Of a stretch of 64,000 bases of DNA, positions 63,519-64,000 are shown in pieces. The translations under genes were made by a program, and so were the position numbers. Where the stretch lies: NCBI RefSeq assembly GCF_900166635.1, contig NZ_LT800497.1, positions 1,888,378-1,952,377 on the forward strand, in the 5' to 3' direction. The notes under the pieces were generated by a model. That model ran no database searches and had not been told where the DNA came from. It was given only the letters and a program-made list of their open reading frames with translations. Each line of letters begins with the position of its first letter. The stretch's first letter is position 1. This stretch comes from Oceanobacillus timonensis (GTDB lineage Bacteria > Bacillota > Bacilli > Bacillales > Amphibacillaceae).

Positions 63519-64000
63519 ATGTTTGATTTTACACAGGTCATTGATTTTTTACCACAATTAGGTAAAGGTTTATATTATACATTATTAATTTCTATTATTG
63601 GCTTATTAATCGGGTTTGTTTTAGGAGCTATATTCGGTTTAGGAAGAATTTCCAAGAATAAGTTCTTTTTTATTATTGCGTCCATTTATGTGGAGGTTAT
63701 CCGGGGTACGCCGGTGCTTGTGCAAGCCATATGGATTTTCTTCGCATTACCTATTATTACACAATATAATATGGATTCCATTACTGCCGGTATTGCCGTT
63801 ATTGCAATAAACTCCGGAGCGTATATTGCAGAGATTGTTCGTGGCGCTGTTGATTCGATTGATAAAGGACAAATGGAAGCAGGACGTTCTTTAGGTTTAA
63901 ATAAACATCAGGCAATGCGATATATTATCTGGCCGCAGGCTTTCAAGCGGATGATTCCGCCACTGGGGAATCAATTTATTATCAGTATTAAAGATACCTC
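63519..64000 (+). CDS. Polar amino-acid ABC transporter permease (GlnP type), 3' truncated by window
   Basis: ATG 63519 after GAGGTGAGGG; 160 complete codons lie in the window. MFDFTQVIDFLPQLGKGLYY opens it, TLLISIIGLLIGFVLGAIFG is the first membrane segment, VEVIRGTPVLVQAIWIFFAL is diagnostic of the His/Glu/Gln/Arg permease family, and AGRSLGLNKHQAMRYIIWPQ is the EAA loop touching the ATPase. An ATPase gene is expected just past the end. Confidence 0.93.
   Translation, partial: MFDFTQVIDFLPQLGKGLYYTLLISIIGLLIGFVLGAIFGLGRISKNKFFFIIASIYVEVIRGTPVLVQAIWIFFALPIITQYNMDSITAGIAVIAINSGAYIAEIVRGAVDSIDKGQMEAGRSLGLNKHQAMRYIIWPQAFKRMIPPLGNQFIISIKDT

Overview
The window looks like a chromosome segment of a halotolerant, endospore-forming, low-GC Gram-positive of the family Bacillaceae, most like Oceanobacillus/Virgibacillus. 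The reasons are a complete ectABC ectoine operon, strong AGGAGG-type ribosome binding sites with frequent TTG/GTG starts, a HemAT aerotaxis transducer, a BclA-like collagen protein with DUF2642 and DUF3231 proteins, and AT-rich Bacillus-style coding. The genus is inferred from gene content. No rRNA, tRNA or CRISPR array was seen.

Layout. 1-0.55 kb: 3' end of an IS91-type transposase with a small zinc-ribbon partner. 0.7-10.4 kb: housekeeping and stress genes (acetyltransferase, MFS transporter, ectCBA, polysaccharide deacetylase, flavohaemoglobin, racemase) plus very small genes. 10.6-16.7 kb: a decayed accessory stretch with DUF3231, a dead tnpB, a DUF421 gene broken at a T7 run, a DUF1657 remnant, a stress-type SDR, a small lipoprotein and two DUF2642 proteins. 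17.2-31.1 kb: a spore- or cell-surface glycan island with a nucleotide-sugar epimerase and dehydrogenase, seven glycosyltransferases, a collagen-like protein and two copies (one dead) of a C45-type Ntn hydrolase. 31.3-38.6 kb: an M20 amidohydrolase with a complete peptide ABC importer. 38.8-47.1 kb: a PTS-like permease, MscS channel, HemAT, an esterase/ATP-grasp/esterase cluster and a metallophosphoesterase. 47.2-55.2 kb: a visibly AT-richer sugar-acid island (GntR regulator, two dehydrogenases, ManD-type dehydratase, TRAP transporter, 2-hydroxyacid dehydrogenase) ending at an IS630 element (55.27-56.41 kb). 56.5-64.0 kb: acyl-CoA ligase, thioesterase, sarcosine-type oxidase, DUF4064 protein, BASS symporter and the start of a polar amino-acid ABC importer cut by the window end.

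How the genes fit together. EctABC makes ectoine from aspartate semialdehyde for osmoprotection. The glycan island could build a negatively charged sugar nucleotide and add glycans to the collagen-like surface protein. In the 47-55 kb block the TRAP system would import a hexonate or hexuronate, the dehydrogenases would interconvert it and the dehydratase would give a 2-keto-3-deoxy acid, under a GntR repressor whose palindromic operator lies just after the promoter. The M20/ABC block imports peptides or acylated amino acids and hydrolyses them.

The most notable sequence-level points are: ectA appears to start at ATT; DUF421 is broken in a homopolymer; the IS630 transposase is split at an A8 run; a dead second TRAP receptor tail follows dctM; a C45 hydrolase duplication brackets the collagen and glycosyltransferase genes; and three small genes (9.5, 13.9 and 15.3 kb) are easily missed.
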